Below are positions 43,944-53,827 of a stretch of 64,000 nucleotides of DNA, piece after piece (positions within the stretch are counted from its first letter, which is position 1; each line of letters starts with the position of its first letter). The notes under the pieces were generated by a model. The model saw only the letters and a program-made list of their open reading frames with translations. It had not been told where the DNA came from and made no database searches. A program made the position numbers and the translations under genes. The DNA is from Pedobacter psychrophilus (GTDB lineage: Bacteria > Bacteroidota > Bacteroidia > Sphingobacteriales > Sphingobacteriaceae): positions 496,001 to 560,000 of the forward strand of contig NZ_LWHJ01000022.1 of assembly GCF_001652725.1 (NCBI RefSeq), given 5' to 3'.

Positions 43944-46900
43944 TTACCAACCTGGCGCAAAGGCTAAACCGAAGACTGGTTTGCTTATATCCTTTCTGTT
44001 AAATGGAAAAGCCAAATAAGGTTCTAATACAAAATAGCCAAATACATTAACCCTTGCAGATATACCTGCACTTAAGGCAGGAACTTTTACATTAGAAGCG
44101 TAAACTGGCAGATTAGTTGGGCCAGAAGTACCAATTTGATCTGGACCTTTCTGGTCTACTTTTACAACGTCTCCTTTACTCCAGGCTAAACCAGCGTCAA
44201 AAAACAAGTTTAGTTCTGAAAACAAGAATTTAGAAGTAACTACAGATAATTTTTCTGGACCTGTAAATGGTAATCTTACTTCAAAATTTGCAACTGCAAT
44301 TCTATCACCCACTAATTGGTTAATATCAAAACCATTTGATGAATTTCCTGAAGTTCCATTTTTATAAAAACTGTTAGCTTCATAACCTCTAATTAAATAT
44401 GGATATCCTATAAAAAGTGGATATAATTGTTGGTTATTAGTATCACCTATTCGGCCATAACCATATAATCTCCCTGCAAATGTTACTGGTTTTGTCCTAA
44501 CATATTTACGTAAATCTATTGTTGGTGCTGTATAAGTAAATGTTCCGAAGTTTTGCTCTATCCCAATTCTATATCTAAAACCATCTAAGGGTGATGCCAC
44601 ACCTTGAAAAGAATTATCGCCAACCAAAGCTGTATTTAACTGAAAAATAGTGTAAGGAGTAAGCTGATACCCAAAGCCATTGTTTTGGTTATATTCTGCT
44701 AAGCTTATTTTATTTCTATCCTGATAAATTGGATTTCCAACAAAACCGCCGCCTAAATCTTGATAATAGGTACTATATCTATCTACTCTATAAGAATAGC
44801 TAGAAACACCTGCTCCAAACTCTGCTCTGGTAATTCTAGAAAAAGGATAAGATGTAAAACCTTGTGCAGACTCTTCAAATACCCTGATTATATCATAAAA
44901 CTGATTAAATGTTGGGGTGGTTCCACCTCCGGAAATTGGTAAGTTCTCTTGTTGAATACCATAAGTACCAAATTGATAAGGAACATGGGATAATGCGCCA
45001 CCCCAATTCCATCTGCTTTGTTGATTGACATAAGCTACCTGAGCACCAAAATCGTAAATTTCTCCATTTACATTAGCAGCAGCAAAAATTTGATCTCTAC
45101 TTAAAATATCACTAAAAATAGCCTGTACACCTCCGGCAAGGCCGGTTCCAAAACGACTAGTAGATACTCCAGCCCCAGTATTTGCTATATAATCTAATTT
45201 AAATTTAGATTTAAACGGAATTGACTTTACAGAATCTGCTGGCAAATCATTATAAACTTGAAAATTCTCTAAGTTTTTATTAATGATATTTACACCAACA
45301 GAATTTGGAGGTGGCAATGTTGCGGCAGCTAAATTTACGTATCCTGGGTCAATAACTTTTCCCTTAAAATCAGTGCTTTTAGCATTATACAAAGTATATT
45401 TTTGAGCTCTGTAATAAGAATAAACTATATCGTTTTTATTTGAGATACTTAATGCTGGTGAATTTTCTGTGATACCACTAATACCAGTAAAGTAATCTGT
45501 TAACTGTTCTACTTTACCACCTGCGATAGTGTATTTGTAAAGATTTCTAAAACCGTCTCTGTTAGATAAAAAATAAATTTTAGAATCGTTTTCTGCAAAA
45601 AGTGGATTAAAATTATTTGCCCCATTAAATACATTTATTTGTTTAACAGATTTATTTTTTAAATCCATAATTGCCATTCCCATTGGAATTTGAGCGGCAA
45701 TGTTATCACTTTCCACACTAAATCTATCTGTAGAGAAAACTAGTTTGGTACCGTCTGCAGAATACGAAGGTTGATATTCAGAATATTTGTCATTCGTAAG
45801 TTGAGTTACTTCTTCTGAAGTCATGTTATAAGAAAACACATCGCTTTGCCCATTTTTTAACCCTGAAAAAGCAATATTTTCTCCGTCAGGCGACCAGCTT
45901 AAGTTCCCAAACTGTTCAACATCGCCCATGCCTTTTTCTAAAACGGTGCGTCCGTTATCTATATTTACAACAATCAATTTGTTTCTACCTTCAGAAAAAA
46001 CACTGGTTGCAAATCTTTTACTATCTGGAGACCAAGCTCCGGCAGACTCAATAAAATTAAATTCTTCTATATGTCCGTTTTTTATCTTTGAGGTAAGTTT
46101 TCTGATGGTTTTGCCTGTACCGGCATCTGCTAAGTATAAATCTATTGAAAATAAATCCCGTTCAGATAGATAAACCAAATAATTGCCATCTGGGCTTATT
46201 GCGGGAGCTACATTCATGTTACCTCCATTGGTCTCGTCCACTATCTTAATGCCGATAGGTGTTTGAGTGGTGTCTTTTAAATAAGGATTATAAGCATTCT
46301 CAATTGAGCTTTTCCATAATCCAGAAAGTGTTTTCTCATCATAACCAAAAGTTCGTCTTATTGCTGCTTGGTAACCATATTTAGCGGTCGATTTAAAAAA
46401 TGGAAAAATAGTTGTATCGCCATAAGTTGATCCTATGAAAGACCAAAAAGCCTGTCCATAACGATAAGGAAAATACTTGCTATTTGTAGTTAAGTCTTCT
46501 AAAGTTGGTATATCCTTATTTAGAACTGCGTCCCTCATCCACATTGCAGTATTTGCATCAACTTTTCCCAAAGAAAGGTATTCTGCCATACCTTCAATCA
46601 TCCAAAGCGGCAGATTACCTAAATTTTCTAATTGGGTAGAATCTCCTTCAATTAAAGAATGATATTGAAATGCATGAACCAATTCATGACCTAAAACGTG
46701 ACGAGTTTGTGCGTTTATTTCTTGAAAAGGCATTACAACCCTGTTTTTTAAGCCTTCTGTAACACCACCAGTTCCTACTCCAATCTCGCCACCAATGGCT
46801 GTAGTCTGTTGAAACTCTGGTGAGTTTCCGTAAAGAATAATTGGATTTGGTTTTTTAAAAGTATCCCTAAATATTTGTTGATGCAATGCATACCAAGCCT

Positions 46901-47117
46901 CACTTTCTTTAGCGAAATTTTTAATTAAACTATCATTCTCTGTATAATAATAAAGATTAAAGTGAGGGGTTTCATAAACCTTAAACTTCAAATTCTTATA
47001 CCTTACCTTATTTTGTCCAAAATATTGGGCTTGGGCGCCTAAGGAACATAAAATAATTAACGCCGTTAAAAATCCAATAGATTTGTTAGCATTAAAAAAG
47101 CGGATAATATCTTTCAT
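43944..47117 (-). CDS. Zinc metalloprotease / TolB-like propeller / outer-membrane barrel fusion
   Basis: 1,057 residues. A signal peptide (ALIILCSLGAQA) is followed by a gluzincin protease domain with H144-E-L-V-H148 (VLGHELVHAFQY) and third ligand E175 (PLWMIEGMAEYLSLG). Residues about 290-600 hold several PD40/TolB-like repeats (YLVYLSERDLFSIDLYLAD, KLVFSTDRFSVESD, KIYFLSNRDGFRN). The last 400 residues are beta-rich, with YLIRGYEANSFYKNG and FGLAFAPGW at the end, typical of an Omp85/surface-antigen-like barrel. It is probably an outer-membrane exposed protease, substrate unknown. Confidence 0.8.
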   Translation of the reverse strand: MKDIIRFFNANKSIGFLTALIILCSLGAQAQYFGQNKVRYKNLKFKVYETPHFNLYYYTENDSLIKNFAKESEAWYALHQQIFRDTFKKPNPIILYGNSPEFQQTTAIGGEIGVGTGGVTEGLKNRVVMPFQEINAQTRHVLGHELVHAFQYHSLIEGDSTQLENLGNLPLWMIEGMAEYLSLGKVDANTAMWMRDAVLNKDIPTLEDLTTNSKYFPYRYGQAFWSFIGSTYGDTTIFPFFKSTAKYGYQAAIRRTFGYDEKTLSGLWKSSIENAYNPYLKDTTQTPIGIKIVDETNGGNMNVAPAISPDGNYLVYLSERDLFSIDLYLADAGTGKTIRKLTSKIKNGHIEEFNFIESAGAWSPDSKRFATSVFSEGRNKLIVVNIDNGRTVLEKGMGDVEQFGNLSWSPDGENIAFSGLKNGQSDVFSYNMTSEEVTQLTNDKYSEYQPSYSADGTKLVFSTDRFSVESDNIAAQIPMGMAIMDLKNKSVKQINVFNGANNFNPLFAENDSKIYFLSNRDGFRNLYKYTIAGGKVEQLTDYFTGISGITENSPALSISNKNDIVYSYYRAQKYTLYNAKSTDFKGKVIDPGYVNLAAATLPPPNSVGVNIINKNLENFQVYNDLPADSVKSIPFKSKFKLDYIANTGAGVSTSRFGTGLAGGVQAIFSDILSRDQIFAAANVNGEIYDFGAQVAYVNQQSRWNWGGALSHVPYQFGTYGIQQENLPISGGGTTPTFNQFYDIIRVFEESAQGFTSYPFSRITRAEFGAGVSSYSYRVDRYSTYYQDLGGGFVGNPIYQDRNKISLAEYNQNNGFGYQLTPYTIFQLNTALVGDNSFQGVASPLDGFRYRIGIEQNFGTFTYTAPTIDLRKYVRTKPVTFAGRLYGYGRIGDTNNQQLYPLFIGYPYLIRGYEANSFYKNGTSGNSSNGFDINQLVGDRIAVANFEVRLPFTGPEKLSVVTSKFLFSELNLFFDAGLAWSKGDVVKVDQKGPDQIGTSGPTNLPVYASNVKVPALSAGISARVNVFGYFVLEPYLAFPFNRKDISKPVFGLAFAPGW

Positions 47118-47206
47118 ATTTTAAATTTTGAAATACAATTTATAAACGAGAAAAGTAAGCGTTAAAATTTGTACCAAAAAAACGTTTACATTAAAAAGAT
47201 AATCAG

Positions 47207-49678
47207 TTACTTATCATTTGTATTTTTTCTTTGCTCTCGTTTTAGTTTTCTTTCTTCTTGTTTGGTTAATGGTTCTTTTAACGGTTGTGTTTGTTTTCTC
47301 TCTTCTTTATTAGGAGTTGAGTTATTTGGTTTGATTTGCTCTTTTTTTAGATTTCCATTTTCTTTAATAACCCTGTTTTCATCATTTTGGTTTTCTTGTA
47401 GGTCTACTTCTGGATTTTCTATATTTAAGGAATCAGAAAAAACACTATCAACGGAAAAAGTATCAACTACAATACGTGGAGATACACAATTATAAGTACG
47501 TGTTATTTCAACCTCAGGTTTTGGGAAAGGACCTTGCGTAATGCCAGTAGATGGATCTTTATAAACTTTTTCCATAAATTTCGCAAAGATTGGCAAAGCT
47601 GTTCTAGAGCCTTCCCCTGTTTGAGAAGTTTTAAAATGTACACTTCTATCATCGGCACCTACCCAAACTCCTGTTACTAAATCTTTTGTAATTCCCATAT
47701 ACCAGCCATCAACATAATCCGATGAAGTACCGGTTTTACCCCCAATTTGATTATTCTTTTTCCATAAATCCCATTCCCATAAAGCTTGTGAAGTTCCCCC
47801 AGGTTCTTCCATACCTCCTCTAAACATATAAAGCATTAACCAAGCAATTTCTTTACTTAATACTGGCGTTTGTTTAGCTTTAAAATCTTCGATCAAATTA
47901 TTATCCTGATCTGTAATTCGCTCCACCAAAATAGGATCAACTTTGTTCCCCTTATTTAAAAAAGTTCCGTAAGCTCTCACCATTTCATAAACTGAAACAT
48001 CATTAGGACCTAAACTTACAGACGGTACGGATTGTAACTTACTTTCGATACCACATTTATGCGCAAATTCTACTACTTTATCCCAACCAACTTTTTCTGT
48101 TACTTGTGCAGTAATAGAATTTACTGATTTTGCCATTGCCCATCTTAAAGACATTTCTCTATAACTAAAATTCCAGTCAGAATTTTTTGGCTCCCATGTT
48201 TCTGTTTTGTTTCCTACTTTATAACTGATGCTGACTGGTTTATCTGTAAACTTATCACAAGGACTCATCCCGCTTTCTAAAGCAGCTAAATAGGCAAAAG
48301 GTTTAAATGTAGAACCAGCTTGTCTTTTAGATTGTATCACATGATCATATTTAAAATAAGTATGATCAACACCACCAACCCAAACTTTTATTTTTCCAGA
48401 AAATGGGTCTAATGTCATCATACCTGTGTTCAATATTTTAGCATAATATTCAATTGAATCTATGGTAGAAAACTGAACCTCTTTGTCTCCATCCCAGGAA
48501 AAAACAGTCATTGGCTTTTTCTTATTTAAAATGATATCAATAGAATCTGGATTGTTGGCATATTTTCTCTTAAAATCATAAAACCAGGGTAAGCGTTCTA
48601 TACTGTTTTCAATAAAATTCGGAATGATGTTATCTTCAGAATCTCGCCAAGGTTCCTCATTTCCCCAAACATTATCAAAACGTTTTTGAAGTGTCCTCAT
48701 CTGTTCATGAACTGCTTCTTCTGCATATTTTTGCAATTTTGAATCTATGGTTGTATAAATTTTTAATCCATCCTCATAAAGATTATAGTCATTGTCTTTA
48801 CACCATTTTTCTAACCATTTTGCAACAGCAGATCTTAGGTAAGAATCGCCTTCGTTTTTACCTGTATCTTTTCCTAAATCTAATTTTAAAGGTTTTTTAA
48901 CTGCAGTTTGATATTGATTGTCTGACAGAAATTTATATTTATTCATCTGCGCAAGCACAACATTTCTTCTTTTTACAGCATTTTCAGGATTTTTTATCGG
49001 GTTGTAAGTAGAAGTTGCTTTCAACATTCCCACTAACATTGCCGCTTCATCAACATCAATATTTGAGACAGGTTTATTAAAATAATGTTTTGCTGCTGTA
49101 TTAATACCGTATGAGTTATTTCCAAAAGGTACCGTGTTTAGATACATCGTGATAATATCATTTTTTTTATAGTTAGACTCTAATTTGAAGGCAGTTAACC
49201 ACTCTTTAAATTTAGAAACTAAGGTTCTTACCAAAGGTACTTTTCTTAATAAGCCTTGAGATTTTTTTAACCGAGTACTGTATAAATTTTTTGCTAATTG
49301 CTGTGTAATAGTACTTCCACCTCTTTTATCGCCAGTTGCTGTAGAAATAATTCCGGATACTAATGAGAAAAAATCTACCCCACTATGTTTGTAAAATCTA
49401 ACATCCTCGGTGGCAACCAAAGCATTAATTACATTACTATCTATTTCATTAAAATTGACTGGAGTACGATTTTCGGTGTAATATTTACCAATTAAGACAC
49501 TATCTGCTGTGTAAACTTCTGAAGATACATTTAAGGTTGGTAATTTAATGTCTTTTTTTGATGGTGAGTAACCAAATAATCCCAAAAAATTTAGTTCTAC
49601 AGCACAAATAAAGACGATTATCAAGTAAACAAAAATGGTGAAATATCTTAAAAACTTATTGGGTATTTCTCTAAACAT
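47207..49678 (-). CDS. mrcA: Penicillin-binding protein 1A (bifunctional)
   Basis: 823 residues. Single N-terminal transmembrane helix (YFTIFVYLIIVFICAVELNF). Family 51 glycosyltransferase: ATEDVRFYKHSGVDFFSL (catalytic Glu), RGGSTITQQLAKNLY and TMYLNTVPFGNNSYGI. Transpeptidase: SKRQAGSTFKPFAYLAALESG (SxxK with active Ser), SVNS and KTGTSSDYVDGWY. It polymerises and cross-links peptidoglycan. The C-terminal 80 residues are a disordered Lys/Glu/Asn tail. It belongs with mltG, ddl and lytic transglycosylase as the envelope genes of this region. Confidence 0.95.
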   Translation of the reverse strand: MFREIPNKFLRYFTIFVYLIIVFICAVELNFLGLFGYSPSKKDIKLPTLNVSSEVYTADSVLIGKYYTENRTPVNFNEIDSNVINALVATEDVRFYKHSGVDFFSLVSGIISTATGDKRGGSTITQQLAKNLYSTRLKKSQGLLRKVPLVRTLVSKFKEWLTAFKLESNYKKNDIITMYLNTVPFGNNSYGINTAAKHYFNKPVSNIDVDEAAMLVGMLKATSTYNPIKNPENAVKRRNVVLAQMNKYKFLSDNQYQTAVKKPLKLDLGKDTGKNEGDSYLRSAVAKWLEKWCKDNDYNLYEDGLKIYTTIDSKLQKYAEEAVHEQMRTLQKRFDNVWGNEEPWRDSEDNIIPNFIENSIERLPWFYDFKRKYANNPDSIDIILNKKKPMTVFSWDGDKEVQFSTIDSIEYYAKILNTGMMTLDPFSGKIKVWVGGVDHTYFKYDHVIQSKRQAGSTFKPFAYLAALESGMSPCDKFTDKPVSISYKVGNKTETWEPKNSDWNFSYREMSLRWAMAKSVNSITAQVTEKVGWDKVVEFAHKCGIESKLQSVPSVSLGPNDVSVYEMVRAYGTFLNKGNKVDPILVERITDQDNNLIEDFKAKQTPVLSKEIAWLMLYMFRGGMEEPGGTSQALWEWDLWKKNNQIGGKTGTSSDYVDGWYMGITKDLVTGVWVGADDRSVHFKTSQTGEGSRTALPIFAKFMEKVYKDPSTGITQGPFPKPEVEITRTYNCVSPRIVVDTFSVDSVFSDSLNIENPEVDLQENQNDENRVIKENGNLKKEQIKPNNSTPNKEERKQTQPLKEPLTKQEERKLKREQRKNTNDK

Positions 49679-49889
49679 ATATTTTTGAATGATTATGATA
49701 CGCTATAATCGGTTAATTAGTATTGATAACTATAAGAGGTAAACAAATGTAATCTTAGTTTTTTAAAAGTGTTTAATATAAATTGGATAATGATGGTTGA
49801 GCAGATGATTTTGAGCTTTTATTTTGTTGTATAAGGGTTTGGAAATAAAATTTTAACAAATTTTAACAATGTGTTATACAGTTATTTTA

Positions 49890-50666
49890 TCACATAATTT
49901 TAAATCTATCGGCGTCTTTTAAAAATGGCATTTCATTTCTGGTTTTTTCAACCTCATCGTGTTGTATTGTAAATGTATAAAGGTCTTCATCATCCTTTTT
50001 ATAATAGATAACTTTTCCTTGAGGACTTAAGCAAGTGGTATCGCCACTATAATAAATTTCGTTTCCATCATGTCCCACTCTATTTAAAGCTATAATATAA
50101 GATTGATTTTCGATAGCTCTGGCTGGTATTAAAGTTTGCCAATGATGGCTGCGTTTTTCTGGCCAATTTGCAATAACTAATAAAAGATCATAATAATCTT
50201 CAGTGTTTCTTAACCAAACCGGAAAACGTAAATCATAACATATTACAGGCATAATTTTCCATCCATTTAAATCTACAATTAACCTTTCATTGCCAGCTGT
50301 AAAGACTTCATTCTCTTTTGCCATTCCAAAAAGGTGCTTTTTATCGTATTTCTCAAAAGTGCCATCAGGTCTCATCCAAATTAATCTATTGAAATATTTT
50401 TCATTTTCTTTTATGATTAATGAACCAACAACAACCGCCTCATATCTGTAAGCCTTTTCTTGCATCCATTTTATAGTTTTGCCATCCATTTCTTCCGCTA
50501 AATTTTCAGCATTCATGCTAAAACCGGTGTTGAACATTTCAGGCAAAATAATTAAATCTGTTTTCTCTCTAATACTGCCTAGTTTTAATCCTAAATTTTG
50601 AAGGTTTTTATCAATATTTTCCCAAAATAAATAAGCCTGAACTAGAGTGATTTTTAATGGATTCAT
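49890..50666 (-). CDS. Nitrilase-superfamily omega-amidase (YafV-like)
   Basis: 258 residues. The nitrilase triad is visible: E43 (LPEMFNTGFS), K109 (KYDKKHLF) and C143 (MPVICYDLRFPVW). The sequence fits the omega-amidase/YafV branch that hydrolyses alpha-ketoglutaramate and alpha-ketosuccinamate to the corresponding 2-oxo acids and ammonia. It is 20 bp downstream of an aminotransferase of the methionine/glutamine type on the same strand, which supports that substrate. No signal peptide. Confidence 0.88.
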   Translation of the reverse strand: MNPLKITLVQAYLFWENIDKNLQNLGLKLGSIREKTDLIILPEMFNTGFSMNAENLAEEMDGKTIKWMQEKAYRYEAVVVGSLIIKENEKYFNRLIWMRPDGTFEKYDKKHLFGMAKENEVFTAGNERLIVDLNGWKIMPVICYDLRFPVWLRNTEDYYDLLLVIANWPEKRSHHWQTLIPARAIENQSYIIALNRVGHDGNEIYYSGDTTCLSPQGKVIYYKKDDEDLYTFTIQHDEVEKTRNEMPFLKDADRFKIM

Positions 50667-50686
50667 AAATTAATTTTGATGTAGAT

Positions 50687-51832
50687 TTAAACATTTATTA
50701 AATTATCAACAGCCTTTTCTAAGGTTTCATCTTTCTTGGCAAAACAAAACCTTAGGGTTTTATAATCGTTATTTTTGGTATAAAAACTAGAATTTGGGAT
50801 ACAAGCAACCTTAAAATCCTTGACCAATCTTGTAGCTAATTCAACGTCTTTTTCATCGCTTATATTTTGATAGCTCACATTTTGAAAATAAGAGCCTTTA
50901 CATGGCAGCAAAGTAAACTTTGTTTGCTTTAATAAGGTTCTGAAAAGATCTCTTTTATTTTGATAAAATTCTGAAAGCCTTAAATCAAGATTATTCTTAT
51001 TTAAATAACTATCAATTGCATGTTGAATTGGAGTGTTTACACTAAAAACTAAGAACTGATGGATTTTTCTAAACTCTTTCATCAGGTATTGTGGCGCTAA
51101 ACAATATCCAATTTTCCATCCGGTGCAATGCAACATCTTTCCAAAACTTGCAGTGATAAATGTGCGTTCTTTAAGTTCAGGAAATTTTGATAAACTTAAA
51201 TGTTCCTGATTATCAAATACAATTTGTCCATAAACTTCATCGCTGATTATAAATATATCTGTATTTTTTGTAATAATTTTTAATTGATCTATATCTTCTT
51301 GCTTTAATAATCTGCCTGTTGGATTTTGTGGAGAATTGATGATTATCAATTTAGTATTTACAGTAACTAACTTTTTAACCATATCCCAATCAATATCAAA
51401 AAGGGGAGGTTGCATTTCAAAAGCCTTAACCAAACCACCAAAAGCTTTTACAGTTGGGGCGTAACAATCGTAAGCAGGTTCAAAAATAATAGCTTCATCA
51501 TTAGGTTTAATAATAGTGGCAATAGCGGTATAAATTGCTTGTGTTCCTCCTGCAGTAATGGTTATCTCGTCTTCTGGTGAGTAATAAGACTGATAATTAT
51601 TTTCTATAAATTTTGAAATGGTATGTCTTAAGCCCAAAATTCCAGGCATAGGAGCATATTGATTATGCCCATCTTTCATTTCCTTATTTACCATTTTGAT
51701 AAGTTCTGAATCGATATCAAAATCAGGGAAACCTTGCGAAAGATTAATGGCATTATGCTTAACTGCAAGAGCCGTCATTTCTGAAAAAATAGAATTAGTA
51801 ACTTGTGGGAGCTTTGAAGATAAATGGATCAC
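50687..51832 (-). CDS. Methionine/glutamine aminotransferase (KAT III / YbdL type)
   Basis: 381 residues, class I fold PLP enzyme. The PLP Lys lies in TASFGKMLHCTGWKIGYCLAP, the Asn in IINSPQNPTGR, the Asp/Tyr in ISDEVYGQIVFD, and the final Arg in LRFCFAKKDET. The N-terminal INLSQGFPDFD is typical of the kynurenine/methionine aminotransferase branch. The start codon is GTG at 51832. With the adjacent omega-amidase it can form the transaminase-amidase couple that converts 4-methylthio-2-oxobutyrate to methionine with glutamine as donor. Confidence 0.9.
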   Translation of the reverse strand: MIHLSSKLPQVTNSIFSEMTALAVKHNAINLSQGFPDFDIDSELIKMVNKEMKDGHNQYAPMPGILGLRHTISKFIENNYQSYYSPEDEITITAGGTQAIYTAIATIIKPNDEAIIFEPAYDCYAPTVKAFGGLVKAFEMQPPLFDIDWDMVKKLVTVNTKLIIINSPQNPTGRLLKQEDIDQLKIITKNTDIFIISDEVYGQIVFDNQEHLSLSKFPELKERTFITASFGKMLHCTGWKIGYCLAPQYLMKEFRKIHQFLVFSVNTPIQHAIDSYLNKNNLDLRLSEFYQNKRDLFRTLLKQTKFTLLPCKGSYFQNVSYQNISDEKDVELATRLVKDFKVACIPNSSFYTKNNDYKTLRFCFAKKDETLEKAVDNLINV

Positions 51833-51952
51833 TTTAATTTTTGATTGTTTTATTTTTTCAAAATAACTTTAATTTTTAAGTATTGTGAAACTATTTATTA
51901 AAACAATTGTAATTTTATTTTAACGTAATAGAAATTTGTCAAATCATTTTTC

Positions 51953-52726
51953 ATGAACCATCAATCCAAAGAAAGTAAGCTTTTTTTAATACTGGGTACC
52001 TTTTTAATTGCCAATGCTATTTTAGCTGAATTTATAGGCGTAAAAATTTTTTCTGTCGAGAAATCTTTGGGTTTTGCAAAATTTAACCTTGACCTATTTG
52101 GAGTAAAAGGACTTTCTTTTAATATGTCTGCAGGGGTTGTTACTTGGCCAATTGTATTTATCATGACAGATATCATCAATGAATATTATGGAGCTAAAGG
52201 TGTTAAATTTTTATCCTATTTAGCTGCCATTTTAATTGCTTTTGCATTTATCGTTGTTTTTGCATCCATGAATTTGGTTGGTGCAGATTTTTGGGTTAAC
52301 CAAACTATCAATGGCTCAAACATAAATATGAATAATGCTTTTAGTGGGATTTTTGGTCAGGGAATGTGGATTATTGCAGGTTCAATAACTGCTTTTTTAA
52401 TTGGGCAAATAGCCGATGTTAGCATTTTTCATAACATAAAAAAAATAACTGGTGAGAATAAATTGTGGTTACGAGCGACAGGTTCTACGCTTGTATCTCA
52501 ATTGATAGATAGCTTTGTGGTGATTTTTATAGCTTTTTATTTAAACCCACAATACCATTGGAGTTGGCAAATGGTTGCCGCTATTGGTTTGGTAAATTAC
52601 ACCTATAAATTTATTGTTGCGCTGTTAATGACACCTATACTTTATCTGGTTCACGGGGTAATTGATAGGTATTTGGGTAAAGATTTATCACATCAGTTGA
52701 TGGAAAATGCTGCTAATGAAAAATAG
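51953..52726 (+). CDS. yhhQ: Queuosine precursor transporter (YhhQ/VUT family)
   Basis: 257 residues with six or seven transmembrane helices. Signatures of the family: LIANAILAEFIGVKIFSV, TWPIVFIMTDIINEYYGAKGVK, SQLIDSFVVIFIAFYL, and KFIVALLMTPILYLVHGVIDRY. It imports preQ0 or preQ1, the precursors of queuosine tRNA modification, across the inner membrane. No preQ1 riboswitch-like stem was seen in the 120-bp leader. It is transcribed alone and converges on the Spy-like gene. Confidence 0.88.
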   Translation: MNHQSKESKLFLILGTFLIANAILAEFIGVKIFSVEKSLGFAKFNLDLFGVKGLSFNMSAGVVTWPIVFIMTDIINEYYGAKGVKFLSYLAAILIAFAFIVVFASMNLVGADFWVNQTINGSNINMNNAFSGIFGQGMWIIAGSITAFLIGQIADVSIFHNIKKITGENKLWLRATGSTLVSQLIDSFVVIFIAFYLNPQYHWSWQMVAAIGLVNYTYKFIVALLMTPILYLVHGVIDRYLGKDLSHQLMENAANEK

Positions 52727-52743
52727 ATTTTTTCTAATTAAAA

Positions 52744-53178
52744 TCAGTTATTTTCTCTTCTATTCTTTAATTGTTTAATCAATTCTTCCCTAAAATCTCT
52801 TTCTGCAACATAAAGGCTTTTTATCTTTTCTGGCGATAAAACTTTTTTAAACTCATTGCGATATTTTTTCTTGAGGTCAAGAATTTTATCTTCATATCTA
52901 AAATCATCATCTACCAATTTATTTGCATCATCACCATTTTGAGCTCTAGCTGCTTTTCTTTGGCGATTTATATCTTGCATTTCTTGCTGATATTGATTGT
53001 AAACTGGCCAAAATTTTTGCGATTCTTCCGTTGATAAATCTAATCTACGTGTTAAATATCCTATTTTAATAGCATCAATTTGTTTAGCTTTATTTTGGTT
53101 ACTGCCATTTTGTGCATTAGTGGGTAAGCTAAAAAACATCCCGAGGGCAATAAAAAGAATATAAATCTTGTTTTTCAT
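52744..53178 (-). CDS. Exported Spy/CpxP-like helical protein
   Basis: 144 residues. Signal peptide (YILFIALGMFFSLPTNAQ) then an alpha-helical, charged mature part (SQKFWPVYNQYQQEMQDINRQR, KYRNEFKKVLSPEKIKSLY) like the periplasmic Spy/CpxP or zinc-resistance chaperones (LTxxQ-type helices). No LTxxQ motif is exact. It is last gene of the leftward operon sigma factor, anti-sigma, Spy-like, and may be an effector or feedback partner of the anti-sigma factor. Confidence 0.75.
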   Translation of the reverse strand: MKNKIYILFIALGMFFSLPTNAQNGSNQNKAKQIDAIKIGYLTRRLDLSTEESQKFWPVYNQYQQEMQDINRQRKAARAQNGDDANKLVDDDFRYEDKILDLKKKYRNEFKKVLSPEKIKSLYVAERDFREELIKQLKNRRENN

Positions 53179-53181
53179 CTG

Positions 53182-53796
53182 TTATGGGGTAGTATCTAAA
53201 AGTTTGATCAATTCTTCTTCAGTTAATTTAGATTTATCAGTAGAAAAAACTGCCTTATCAGATAAATTTTCAATGATTACTGGAACATCTCCATTATCAA
53301 CATTTTGCTGTAAATAGCTTTCAATTTCTTCATCAGGAATCTCTGATAATTGATGACTTAAATTTTTGGATTGATGGATGTTAAAATAAATCCCGAAAGA
53401 AGTCATCATTAAAATACAAGCTGCAGCGGCATATCTAATTAAATTCAAATTAATAATTCTTGTAATCCCTTCTTTCTTTGGTTCTACAGATTTAAGAATT
53501 TGTTGCTTTGTGTTTTCAAAATATTTTTCAGGAGTAGCAAATCCTAAACCTTCTGAAATAATTTCATTCAATTTTATCTGATTGATTATTTGTTGACTCA
53601 AATTTTCAAAATAACCCTTTGGAGTTTTAAAATTATCAATATTTGATTTTAAATTTTCTAAAAATAATTCATTTTGAATCCTTTCATCAAGATCCTCAAA
53701 ATAATTTGTTGGCACTTTAAAAGGATTATCCTTTTTAATAGATGCAAGAAGAGGTGCGTCTTTTTCCCAGTTCATGTTTGTATCCTCTGTTTTCAT
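53182..53796 (-). CDS. Putative anti-sigma factor, single-pass membrane protein
   Basis: 204 residues. The cytoplasmic N-terminus holds three copies of a 14-15-residue motif: residues 26-40 (FKVPTNYFEDLDERI), 56-70 (FKTPKGYFENLSQQI) and 86-100 (FATPEKYFENTKQQI). A transmembrane helix follows at about 120-138 (YAAAACILMMTSFGIYF) and then a periplasmic tail with no recognised domain. It starts 31 bp after the ECF sigma gene's stop. I infer anti-sigma function from position and topology; the repeats replace the zinc-binding HxxxCxxC motif, which is absent. Confidence 0.75.
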   Translation of the reverse strand: MKTEDTNMNWEKDAPLLASIKKDNPFKVPTNYFEDLDERIQNELFLENLKSNIDNFKTPKGYFENLSQQIINQIKLNEIISEGLGFATPEKYFENTKQQILKSVEPKKEGITRIINLNLIRYAAAACILMMTSFGIYFNIHQSKNLSHQLSEIPDEEIESYLQQNVDNGDVPVIIENLSDKAVFSTDKSKLTEEELIKLLDTTP

Positions 53797-53827
53797 TGTT
53801 TTATTGATAGATTATTTAACAAAAGGT

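Noticed and set aside
51833-51952. Possible preQ1 riboswitch upstream of the queuosine precursor transporter
   Set aside because: No stem-loop with the A-rich tail of a preQ1 aptamer could be found in the leader; only AT-rich sequence.
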